From assembly GCA_040954595.2 (NCBI GenBank), contig CM082592.2:7130001-7194000 (forward strand): a stretch of 64,000 nucleotides of DNA. Reading direction: 5' to 3'. Below are positions 1 to 13,000 of this stretch, in pieces. Below the pieces are notes generated by a model. That model worked only from the letters and a program-made list of their open reading frames with translations. It did not search any database and had not been told where the DNA came from. The stretch is from Balanoglossus misakiensis (taxonomy: Eukaryota > Hemichordata). How positions within the stretch are numbered: the stretch's first letter is position 1; each line of letters opens with the position of its first letter. The position numbers and the translations under genes were made by a program.

Positions 1-1026
1 AACAAAAGTTCTAAAAGCGTTGAAGTAGCCAGCCAGTTAAGAATGCAAGTTTAACATTCTCTTCTTTTTTCTTCAGTTAACTTTCACTGGAGTTAACTGA
101 ACTGAATGTATATGCCAAATATTAACAGAATAAATCCATTCGTCTTTCCATACAGTTCCTTTTCATTTGAACTGCTGTAAAGAAAACACTTTGAGCTAGC
201 TGCATGATTCCCTCCCCCAAAGCAAACCGATTTTCACTTTCATGGTCTCTTTCACAACCAGCACAGTTCAAATCGGCACAACGCAAACGCTGGGGTAGCT
301 GGTTACCCGCGGCTGAATTAGCAACACAAAGCTCGTCAGCTTAAAGGGACACAAGTTGCTACCTTTCGACGTGGTTATTTTTGCATCACCAGTCATGTTT
401 ATGTACAGTTCTGTTGACATTCTGAAAAGTGGTTGTGATGCATCAGCAGTTGTTTCATGACATAATTGAAACATTTTTTCACAAGACAAAAATAACCAAA
501 ACAAGAAGCAACTTGTGTCCCTAATGAACGAAAAGATTTTGCAGTATGTCCGGACTAATACAGCCTTGCAAACTGAAAAGTACTTTCGGAAGTTTTTCTT
601 GGGTTCATCCCAGCGAGTTACACATACACATTTCTGTGTACATAAAAAAAAAGTCGAAACACAAAAATGAAATAATACATGAAGCCACTGAAAGGACACA
701 CAAATTCACATCAAATATATAAAATAATTCTAATGTTACATATAGAAATATTTTCTTGTAATACATTTGTACACAAAAGTCACTTATAGCAAGACACGTA
801 CATCTTTCCTCTCTTACCGATGTCCTTGCCAAAATGGGCAATTCTAGAAAAGCCTAAAAAAATACTACTAAATTCTTATATTTCTTTCATGCAAAGAAGA
901 CTTCTAGTTTTACTTTTCAAACATCACGTGTTTGTTCTAGTTTCCTTCAAAAGTTCTAGACTACTTATATACTACAGGCGGAATGGACCAATTTGTGCGG
1001 GGGGAAGTCCAAGTGTAATCCTACTG
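1..1026 (-). other. Presumed 3' UTR / downstream flank of Mondo
   Basis: This stretch lies downstream of the Mondo stop codon on the minus strand. I see no conserved coding sequence here; short open frames have no family resemblance. No clear AATAAA on the minus strand was found, so the 3' UTR may run past the window start. Presumed from position only. Confidence 0.5.
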
Positions 1027-4000
1027 CTACTGGGTCGAACCACTACTTCCGGGGTTCTGTGGTCGTCTCACAGCTTGAGCTGCCTGCTCCGGTACCAGTG
1101 ATGGGTCAGACAGGATAGAAGTGGTCGTACTTAGTTGCCGTAGTGATGACAGCACGGCTGTAAGCAAAAAAACATTGACTTAGAGTAAGACGCAACTTTC
1201 CTGAGAAATTCACACAAAGACATGTGATATCTCTTGTACGCTATAAGAGTGACCAGAAAACACGAAAGTATCGAATTCTATTCTGAAATAAATAAAAGAC
1301 ATTTGATTTGTTTAGGCACACTGAATGATCCCAGAAATACCCCACCATACCTGTATTACTAGTATATAAAACAGTACCAACATATTCAGCGAATCTGAAT
1401 CTGGTGCAATACAAGATCCCTCTCTACTATGAGGACTCACCCGGTCTCAGTCTTGTGAGTGAGCAATGCTGGTCCAGCCACGCCAACACCGTCCTACACA
1501 GTTCATCCATGCTCGCTGTGGACACCATACCATTATAAGACTCAAACAGCGGACGTATGATAATACTGAACTGGGACAGAGTTAAGGTTTACAACATTTC
1601 TGCAGAATCAGCTGGGGCATACTCAGAAAGGACAATATCTCTTAAGTGATAATATGTGTTTATATAACATCTTTACCAAAGGTATGGGGATATGCATTGG
1701 TACACATATTAGGACCAATGGTAACACAATTTCTCAAGATTTTACAAATGGCAATTTTTTATTTTCTGTCGATAGCAGGGGCTTTGGCTATAAACAGTGC
1801 AAATAATGTATTGCTAGATTGGGATCAGAGGTTAAAGGTTAAAGGATACGATCCAAAACTTCCAATTCTGTCCCGTCCTCGTCTGCACATACTCGTCAAA
1901 CATGGCACTCATTTGATCAAAGCGTTGCTTTGTGACTGGCACTCCGGTGGCTGGCAGCTGAGCCTGGGTGTTGCTGGAAAATGAAAGAGAAGAAGACATG
2001 TAAAATGTTCAGTCAGGTTCCTGCAAAGGTATCAAGTCAGACCTCCCCCCTAGAACTGTAGGAAGGGAGAGGGGGCATACAATTCTCTTTATTACACAGC
2101 ATCCCAGATGAAACTCTGAGCACAGACTGACTTACTTGATAGCAGCATTCAGTTTCTGTATTTCAGTTCTCAGACCAGCAGCTTCATCTTGCATCTTACC
2201 GCGCTCGTTTTTCAGTTTGGTGGTAAATTCAACGGCTGCATCGTAAAAACAAATAATTTGCCCATGAGTAATTACAAGTAATGATGTTTCATATTGTCAA
2301 CACAATATCGTTTTAGAACATACATCATAAATTCCTGCAACAGTCCAGACACACTTTGAAATGACCACTGCAGGGAAATAACCCGAAAAAAATTCTCACC
2401 TTTCTGTAACATTGAGGCTTTGCTGACTTTCTGGTTGGGATTCTGGTTCAAAGCTGGAATCAGGTTTTGCAACATGTCGAATCCGGCCTACAACATGAAC
2501 AACATAACGTAAATTTTATATCTTTACAAACATGAGAATTAACAGGAACACAGAAGAAACGTTCTAAAGCAAACTGTTTATTGGAATAAGTGCCCCGGGA
2601 GCGAAATTCCCCCTAAATACCCCTATCTCACCTTAATGTTGACTCTCCGTTTCTGTTCAGCCGAGATATGTGATGTTCTTCTGGTGTCTGATGTCTGAAA
2701 GTACCAAACACAAGACACTTTTCTATTAACAGATTTAAACCATGCATACATTCTACGTGGAATGCTATAAACACAATCTAGCTCCCTATGTTTTTTTCAA
2801 ATAGATAAATAAATAAATACCTTTATTTCATCATCCTCTTCATCATCAATTGTATTGCTTGTAAAGTTTTCCTGTTGAATAATTCAGTTATACAAACATG
2901 TCAATTTGTACCATCCACAGTGAAACCTGCCTAATCTGGAACCTGTGATTACTGAAAGACCTAAGTTCCTGCATTGACAATGATTGTGTCTACATTGAGC
3001 ATAAAAAGGTTGAGATAACACGCTTTACAAAAGATTGCAGGGACATTTGTGGCTTCTATGTTGCTTGTCACATGTCCCAAAGTCTCAACACTGGGTCATT
3101 AACACAAGACACCCACCTCAAGCTCTACTGCGTTGACCGTCGATGTGGAAGAGTTCGCAGCATCATTGCTGAACAAAGTGGAAGTGGTTGGAGATGGGCT
3201 GTCTGACATCAGTGAACCTGTGTGAGCCAAAAATAAAAGACTGTCAATCACGCACAGAGCAAAGAGACATGGTTAAAGCCCCACTAGCTGCCATTTATTG
3301 AATTATTTTCATGAGTTTACTTTCAAACTTAGCAAGACTGACGTACCTTTGACAGTGGAGGAAGCCTGTGGAGTGGCAGTTGTGATTGTATTTGCATTGG
3401 TGACGACCGAACTCGACTTGACAGTCACTTCGCTCACTCTCCCCACAGGACTGGTGGCAGTATTTGCTGCGGGGCTGGACAGCAGCAAGGTGCTCGACAG
3501 GTCACCCAGCTGGCTTCCCTGGAAGAAGTAGTACAGAAAGCCAATGTTACAGACTATTTCTACTCCCAGAATGTATATCCTAACATCTAAATTGCATATA
3601 TATTCAACCACTTGATTTGCCCTGTAGTACAAATCTGAATATCACATGATTCTGTGATACTACCAACAGTTTCTCTTTTACACACTCACCGAAATAATAA
3701 GTCCCGGTTGCGTCGACGATAGAGTGGACTGCAGATTCGACGTGTTCATTGCACAGCTGCCACCTGTGTTGCTATTTAACTCCGTCTTGATTGGCTGCAA
3801 CAGAACCGTGGTGCTGGTGGTACCAGGTGGCGCAGTGGCAACAGTGGTTGGTGTTGAAATGGCGTGCACGCCCACTTGTCCAGGGTACGTACCTTCAAAC
3901 ACAAGCAGTGATTAGTACGGTATAATTTTTTCCCCGCAACTACATATAAACATTCCCATAATTAATGGCTGTAATCTAAGTAACTGTTTCTGGGCAAAAT

Positions 4001-7000
4001 TCTACAAACAGCCTGGTGGGTAAGATGGTAGGCTTATTACACAACAATATTGTTTGTCTTGACAAGTCATATAGAAGAACTCACCTGTGGTCAGCAGCTG
4101 AGCCAGAAAAGCATTGTTGGATGCAGACGCAGTTGAGACGGTTATTCCAGCATTGGCCACAGTGGTCAGAATGGCCGGTGAAGGAGCCGGCGCTATCTTC
4201 ATGGGCTGCTTGGGCCTGACTGGGCTGGCCTTGGTCTTCCCGCCGCTGGACTGACTCTGGGTGGATCCCCCGCTGCCTCGTCGATTCCTGCTGTTTGACG
4301 ACACAGCCTGCTGCTGCTGTTGCTGGGGCACAGTGGGCAACACAACTGTGGCTGGGGCAACTGTCGTGGCCACCACCGCCGTCGGGAAAGCTTGCTGCTG
4401 CGTAGCCTGTTGCTGCTGCTGCTGCTGCTGAGCTGGCTGCTGTGGTTGCAGCAACCCTTGGGTGATGACCGGCTGTTGCAGCGTGGCCGCCTGCAGCTGG
4501 GCCTGCAGCACGGGCTGGGTGGTCAGCGTCGGTTGGTGCGGCGTGTTCGTCACCTGAACCGTCTGTGGCAAGGTTTGCGAGATCTGCGTGATTTGCTGCG
4601 AAATGGGACTGGGCTGTGTTAATGAGCTCTGAGTTACCTGAGTCTGTTGGGAAGCAACTGGGGCCAACGTAAAGCCAGCGGCCCTTTGAGTCCTGCTTTG
4701 GGCCAGAAGTTCACTTACTAAAGGTTTCTTTTCAGGTCTGGCAAAAGTCTGGGGCTGAATCTGAGCGAAGTTCTGCGACTGCCTTCCTGACGCAAGCTCA
4801 ATGGCCTGCTGCAGCAGGCTGATGGCCTGCGACTGTCCGGTCAAATCTTGAGCCTGCTGCATCTGTGGCTGCTGCTGTCCAAGACCGAAGCCCCCCACTG
4901 TGAACTGCTGCTGCGGCTGCTGGGTCTGCTGGTTCAAGTTCAAACCGGACTGCAACAGCTGGTTGGTCGTCGTCTTCTGCTGCTGCAGCAGCGGCGGGGT
5001 CTGCGACAACAGGCTGGGTATCTGCGTCACCACAGTGAAGGCGGAGCCCGACTTCACCTGATTGACCTGTATTGTGGCCGGCTGCGAGAGCTGCGCCGTC
5101 AGAGGCTGGAACTGCAGACTGGAGGACAGCGACGACAGATTGGTGGGCGGGCTCGAGGCCAGCAATCCCGGCGTCGCCTGGTCACTGGTAATGTTCCCGG
5201 TCAGAAACGACGACGGTATGGACATCGGTGTCGTGATAAACTGCTGCAGCGTGGTTCCGGCCGCCTGTAGCTGTGATTGGGCTTGTGGTGCCTGCTGCTG
5301 CAGTTGCTGTTGTTGTTGCTGCTGCTCTGTCCCTGTCAACTGATTGATGGCTTCCTCCAACGGCATGTTAACTGGCTGTGACAGTGCATTATCCTCAAAC
5401 GCCAAATTGCTGTCATTTCCAGTCAACTGAAAAGCGAACAATGTGGGGGGAAAAGCCTTTCCTTAATACTGTAGTCATTGCCAACAATGCATCTGATTTC
5501 AACAGTTCCTCCGATACACAAAGTCTAGACTATGTTCTTACCGCTCGACTAAAATATCATGCATGTCATCTTTATCATATGCATCAGAGTTGCTCACAAC
5601 TTCACTATCCTGGAGTCAGTGCTTTAAGTACATTTTTAAAATTGACATAATGCGGCAAAATTTGCAGCTAAATCAAATTTCCAGGTTTCACAAGAGTGAA
5701 TTCCATGGATAACAATCTCACCTGGAGCTGAGAGGGCTGCTGTTGCTGTGAAGTGCTCATGTCCGACAGGAAATTGGTGTTGTTGCCCATGAATACAAAC
5801 GTCCCAGGAATCTGGTTCACACTATTCTGTACTTTTTCCAAAAAATCTAGTGAGGAAAAATAAAACACACACAAATTAGCAAATGTTTCACAAGTAAACT
5901 TTTCAATGGTATCATGGTGTTGGGACAGTTACCCCTTCAATATTTGCACCCAGTTAGGGTTAGGGATTTCCACTTTCACCCACCAGACACATAGCACTTT
6001 AACCATTGAACCTGGTTAGGGTTAGGGATTTCAACATTTACCCAACAGACACATAGCACTTTTACCATTGCACCTGGTAAGGGTTAGGGATTTCCACCGG
6101 CAAGTTAGTGTCACGGATAGGGGTGTTGCTGGTGTATTATGTCCAGTAGATGTACAACAAAACTTTTCTATTGATTTACCTTGCAGTGGCTCAAATGTTG
6201 TGTCCATGAAATCTTCATCCAGATTTGGCTGCAACTGAACCAGTCCGGGCTGAATCATGTCTGCATTACCTGCATGTGCTTAAAAGAGAGTACAATTAGT
6301 GTATGGATAGACGGGGGCTGCTCAGGGGGTGCTGTTCTTTGTCCCAGGTGGTCCAGTTTGTAACACCATCCATACACCTGGTATATATTTGACAGGGCGT
6401 TTTAACGAGAATTTGACCAATCAAAGATAATTTCACACTATTATAAAACAGCATTTAAAGGAAGCAATGATAGTATGCAAAGCAAATACAATTTTGTAGG
6501 ATTTCCCCAGGACTCAATTTCATTTTTCCAGGACTTTCAAGAACCTTCCAAGATAATTCCGGGAAATTTCCGGGATTTTGCTTGCAGGAGCACACATAAC
6601 AACCCTCCCACACTCAGCCACTCATCACAGAATTACCTATTTCCCTCGGATTGGGAAACGAGAACGGCTGATTGGAGAGACTGGAGAACAAGGTGTCGGT
6701 GAATTCACTCAGCAGATCGTGATCGCTGTCTATGATCATCGGCGACGGGTTGGGCTGCGTTGTCGGAGTGTACAGCAAGTTGCCTTCCGCTTCTTTCGTT
6801 TGCTCCACCAGCTCCGCACGCTGCAAGACACAAACCGAGACACATGATGCACATGTAGAGATGTGTTACTTTAATAAAGACATATCACCTGTCCACCAAA
6901 CTGTTTTATTCAGTGGGACACTTTCATTATTGGTCATTTGTTTGACATCACAAATCACACCACAGTCACCATTTTGTAACAGACAAAAGCAATGTTTTCA

Positions 7001-10000
7001 TTCGCATGTCGCTAAAATCTCAGCACCGTCTTCTCCGACTACATATGGAATTTGACTTACATTTTTAAGCTCCAGCATCTCATTATCCTGGGGATCTTTG
7101 CTGTTCTTTTCCTTGAAAAATATCCTCCATCTTTTGTACTCTTGGACCACTGTGTCCAGCGTCCTCTTCCAGTACTTGCCTTCCAGAACCACTGCCTGCA
7201 AGACAAATATCACTCTCCAGTTAATCGAACGCCTGTCTCAACATCCCTCACAGCAATAAACCCTTTCACCACCATGGTTTGGTCCAAGTCCATTGTTTTC
7301 TTCTAAAGGGTTGAACCCCTAAAGAGGGAACTGGGGGTGAAAGGGTCAAACGAGACAAAACATATCTTCAGCTTTAGGGACAATGTATTATTATTGTATA
7401 CTTTTGGTCTGTACTTCATATGCAGCAAAGAATTTACCTGGGGATTTGCAGTGCCATATGGGGCAACTATAGCGTGGCTACTGCCTTTTCAAAAAAAACA
7501 ATTAATAACACTAGCCAGTGAAAACATGCGGTAAAATCTACGTCAACCAAATCCTGTCTTTTCTAGAAACCCAAACCTGTCTATACGGAACACATTTTCA
7601 AATCCCATTTATATAAGACTGTTAATGGTCCCCAGGTAACACTTCTCAATTCGAAAAAAAAAATTCAGTCCATTTTAGTGTTTTGATGCAGGGTTTATGA
7701 TAAATTTTCACAGCAAAGAGGAATAACCACTACGAACAGTCAATATTTACCGACAAGCACCTCAAACAGCAATATTGCACGTCCACAAAAGTGAAACTAA
7801 ATGCCCTGCAGTCATAAACCATCTTTAATACGCGCATGCATGTGTCAATAAATAAAACCACAATCTTCTTTTTCTGAGAGAAAAATACATGGACCCAAAG
7901 AAAGAAACTTAAATCTTGGTTTATAACAACATAAACCGGTGTAAGTAATTACCTCAATTTAGCATGTTTGGTGTTTTTAAATGGCTATGCTGGCTCATCT
8001 CAAGTATGACTTTTGTATATGAATGATGATGACAACATTTGCACAGAATAAGACTTAGAATTTGATGATTTATAGTGTGAATTTTTGTGCATTTTTCTAT
8101 TCTTTCCTCACAATATTCCCCAACATCAACGCAGAGCTAATTAGCAATATACAATATACCCACTATTGTTGCTAGTCACATGACGAGACAGACCGCCTAC
8201 CGGGGAGACTTCTGTGTCAATGCAAATGATGTGCTGACAATACAAAGTCTGCAGGCTGCAGAAGCATGATGTAACGTGACATTATTGTCAACAAGCATCA
8301 TTACTGAACAAGAGACGGCCATATGGTACATGTCGATATCAACAGGTACTATATCGCTGACGAGCTGTCTGGTCTATCAGCCACACCGTATCATTGGACA
8401 TCAGTTTCATCCATGTTGATCTCAAGGGTACGGTTGGCTCTATGTTATCCCAAACGACCCTCAATAAACTATTATGTTCTGGTGATGGAAACTGCTGTTA
8501 CAGTACAATAGATGCAAACCGCTGCAGTCAGTCTACATCACAGCACTTTAATGACCACACACTTGTGCTAATTTGCTATCTAAGCAAAACCCGGGCTGTC
8601 CCGAGACACGGAAATGAAATTAGCCTACTCCCCAAATTAGATCACAGTACATGTGTGCACTGTATCTAGGGTGTACCGTCTCCAGTCAACAGTGCCCAAT
8701 GGCATGCTAATCAGATCACAGATGATCTCCAGGCTGTCAATTTGTACATCTTATCCTCGAATTTGAAAAGGGCACCGTGTGTTACAGTCACTTCGACTGT
8801 ATTCCTTGCCTTGGAGTGTTGTTCACACTGTGCATACCAATAAGCTGATCTCGTCAAGGGGTACACTCAATATTGCTGGGAGTCATTTACATTAAATATC
8901 TTATGTTTTACGGATTATACATTGAAGAACATCATTATGGATTATTAGGAAGATCAGACTGTCATGCTTTCTGTTTGACCACAGTACAGTCCACCATGGT
9001 ATACCTGACTGACTGAATATTATGCAGTACCAATAGCAGTACGAGAGTTTGCCATCTTAGCTAAATTATTTATGTCATTATAAAATCAAATATCAGAAAT
9101 CAATTAACAAAATGTGCTAGTATTCAGACTTAAGCTGTAACGTGCTTTCTGTTCCTTAGCTTACATTAATTACAGCTGAAAAAGTTCACTGCTTCATTGA
9201 ACACATTTCATCATGCGTATCCTCCAGTCTTTTATCACAGCACTGAAATTTAACAAGCCTCTCGCTGATTGCACAACATGGGTGGAAACCCTAGGCGGCA
9301 ACCAATCATGTAGCATGTTACATAACTCGCACACATTTCTTTCACACACCACTGGTGAAATCAAACGCACATCACCAATCACTTTGAAATTAACAAGACA
9401 AAAGTGGGTGCAGTTTATTATAGAATAAATTATTGGTGATAAATCAGTAGGATTTTCTAAAGGAGAGAAAGAAATGGTCAAAATCAGGAAAAATATTGTT
9501 AGTACGATAACAAAAAGGATAAAGGAGAAAATCGGACATACTTGCTCTGCTTTGGTTGTCAGCCATGCAGCTTGTGCTAATTCATCGACACACTACGTAC
9601 AAAGAAATACAGAGATAACATGGTGAGAAGTTTACTTGCACGTAGTACAAGGTGTGGTCTCAAGGGGACACGTGATATCAAGTGTCTGTGTACGTACATG
9701 TAAGATTGTTAATACCGTCAAAAGAAAATCACCTTATTCACCATAAGAATCTTAGAAAATACAGAGATAAATTCTGTTACATTTCAAAAGTAAAAGGGAC
9801 AGTATTTGCGAATCAAATTCATTCTACAAATGACAGTTAAATGCCATCGTCTCTATTATTTACACCCAAAGTTTATTCTCTGAAGATGAGCCGGTTTACA
9901 TGCAAGCAAATGATACATGCACACAGAACCAGAATCCATCTTACAGCACCATTCAGTGCTCTTTTCCAACACCATGATGCATCGGACATCAACGTTTGTT

Positions 10001-13000
10001 GTTTCGATACCACTGTACAACACCACAGATAAACACAAATATCTACCAATCATCAATAAAGACCTTGTATTGTTCAAAAACGTTTTCTGAACTCTTCATT
10101 GAATAATGTCAAGGCCAAGTTCAATGAATCAGAAAATCTAGGTCACACAACACATTACACTGTTTTGATGGTGGAAGTACAAGTGCTTTCATCAGAGATA
10201 GTGCACTTTTTTATCCTTTTTATTTCAGATGTTTTTTTATGTTGTGACATTTTGCAAGGGAGGACTGTGAATCGATGAATAGCCCTGCCACTCCAAAGAA
10301 AGTTGGGCATGGCATGTGTCCTAATTAGAGCTGTCATCTACAATTTCTCGTTGCCAAACGTTGTTTTCAGTGATTGTTTTGACTCAAGGCGGTATGACCG
10401 GGTTAATTACGCATTTCCATTTTGCTGAGGGGGAGATGAATTCGACAAGGATTCATGATTTGGTCCAAGTGTTCACACACACTTTAATACATTTGTATTC
10501 CAGTTTAAATGTTGAATCTACAACATATTTGATTTCCATACATATTTGTTTGTCTAAATGTGTATATCTCTCAGGCATTAATTATGGAGTCCAAGAGAAT
10601 ATGTCATTTCTGTCTGTTGAAATGTCAACAATATGTCACAGTTTGATAAAATTCTCACGGGGAAGTTGATATCTTGTAATGTATTCTTGCTTATCAAATG
10701 TCCCCAGTTGTGTTGCTGCTTCTGGTATTTGCAAACTATTATCAAACCATAATATTGTTTGGATAGAATTCTCATATTAAAGGACAGACTCAGAAGACCT
10801 TAATTTCTTTTTTATGACTTACCCTGAAAGCAAGGCAATTTCTGCTAATGTTAACAAATTGAAGGGTTATACCGGTTATGAATACTGCTCTATATCTGAG
10901 GCATAACGATTACGACAGTCTGCTGCATATATTCATATTCTTAATGTGTCTCAAGGATTCAATAAACATTAATCCCCAATGTAAATTTTTTTTAAATAAA
11001 TAAAATACTGTGCATTTTATTAAAATGCTATCATATGCGATTCTATTTTTAATGGACTTTCTGCGCATTTCATTGTGCTTTCAAATGTCCATTCTCTCAT
11101 TTTAAGCGTGATGCTGACTCAAAATTTAGTCACCAATAGTTCATTTTTTCTGCGTACAATCAGCATTTTTGAATAAAAGTAGGACAGACTTGATGAAAGG
11201 GGACCCTGAACAATAACCATTTTTATTTATTACTAACCTTCATGGCCGATTAAAATACAGCTACTGATATTAGATTCAGCTCACTGCAAATTGATGTCGG
11301 CTATTTGTATGTACATATCACACAATGCCCCAAGCAGCGAAGGCAGTGCTGTATCACAGTTTCAAATAACATTTCAGTCTTCAGAAATTGTCGACTATAA
11401 ACACGTCAATTTCCTCTGTTGCCATGAATTCTCTCTCTCTCAAGTAAAACATTTTGACTGAAGTAATTTTTCACAACACATTCAGCTTCCTGGATTGACG
11501 GCTCCTGAATCTCACTCACTTTAATTACTTTTTAACAATACGCAGAAAATGCAATTCAAGCGTTTGAGTTATTTACAGACACAGAGAGAGAGAAAGACGA
11601 GGAGCCACTCTGTATTGAACAGCTACATGCATTTGTCTCACAACCTTCATCTTTTTTGTATGACAGATCCTGGAAAGCCAAGTGCTTGAAAAGAGACAGG
11701 AAATGGGCATAATGGCATCTCTACTTTGATTTAGATAATCCTCAAGAGTCTCGATGCAGGGAGTTCGATCGCTGGAGTGCACACACAGGCTCCGGTCTTA
11801 ATATTGAGAAATATAAAACACTTGAATCTGGCACAGTGCATTAACAGTGCCCACGCAATGACGTGCAGTAGCACCTACATTGTCATGCAGGAAAGTCAGA
11901 TGGGAAGAAAGAGGTTGACCTACATCTCAGAGGCTTTTTCACAATCGCCGCTGTAATTCGATAAATTTGCATCACGACAGCAAAATAGAGAGTATTATGC
12001 CTTTCAAATACTTGACAAATATCTTGTCTGGGGGCAATTACAAGAGATAATATTGAACACCGTTTGTTGGAGGAATTGGCGCCTTCCCCAGGAATCAAGT
12101 TTTTTTGACATTCAGTGAATGTCGCATCGTTCAGCGCATTAAGTACATGTATTCCGTGACAAAATAATCATATTGTGATCCAAGGCTTGATGTATGCATG
12201 ATTTAAAAAGAAATTAAGCCTTACCTGTGTTGTGGCATGGATGTGATCAGTGTGTGGCGTCGCGAATTGGCAAACAACTGGCTTCTTATTTTGTTTGACT
12301 GAAACGTGAAACAATACAAATATAAAATGTGAATAGCTTAAAGGGTAGATCAACGTCAACTGAAGTGACATCAGTGTGGTGATAAAAAATAGACGATGTC
12401 ATTCTTTGAAGAAAAAAGTCTCAAAACAGCGCTGCCAGAATACAGAGTGTACTCTTCTTTGTTTGAGCAGTCGCGGCAATATTACAAAGTTTGCCATGCC
12501 TGTTGAAAATTACACAATGCCGTTTTGTTTGGCTCTGTCTGAGGAGGTAGGTGTTCCCTGACCCTAGCGTTTGAGTGTGGGGGCAGAAATATCAATACCG
12601 CTTTGTACTGGGGTTGTTTCCAGGGCGAGATGAACTGCTATGAATATGTTGAGAGTGGTCAGAGTGTCAACAAGAATGTGTGCGGTATCTGTTTGTCCAG
12701 TGTCCTGGTTTTACTCTGAACTGCAGATTTTGAACAGAAGTAGGTCAGTCTTTCCATGTGAAAAAGAAAAAAAAAACTTGCTCAAAGTATAAATAGAGTA
12801 AAACCTGTTTAAACTGGACCCGAAAGGCTTGGAGAATTTTGTCACCTCACAAAGGTGTCCAGTTTATACAGGTTCTTTTATGAACATGTGGTTGTGTGTG
12901 AAAGGCGCTGGAAATGTATTTGGTATAGACAGGTATAACGTTTCCCAGACAAAAACGAACACCAGCAGAAAGTCGCAAACATGCAGCCTACACTAAAAGA

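Noticed and set aside
4320-5343. Plus-strand open frames rich in Leu, Cys or Gln
   Set aside because: Antisense shadows of the Gln-rich Mondo exon.
5945-6105. Interstitial telomere
   Set aside because: Only two or three TTAGGG-like hexamers per unit inside a 61-bp minisatellite; not a telomeric array.
9541-9585. Possible minus-strand exon in a Mondo intron (acceptor ATTAG, donor GTATGT)
   Set aside because: No frame matches Mondo and the flanking exons already join in phase. It could only be a rare alternative exon.
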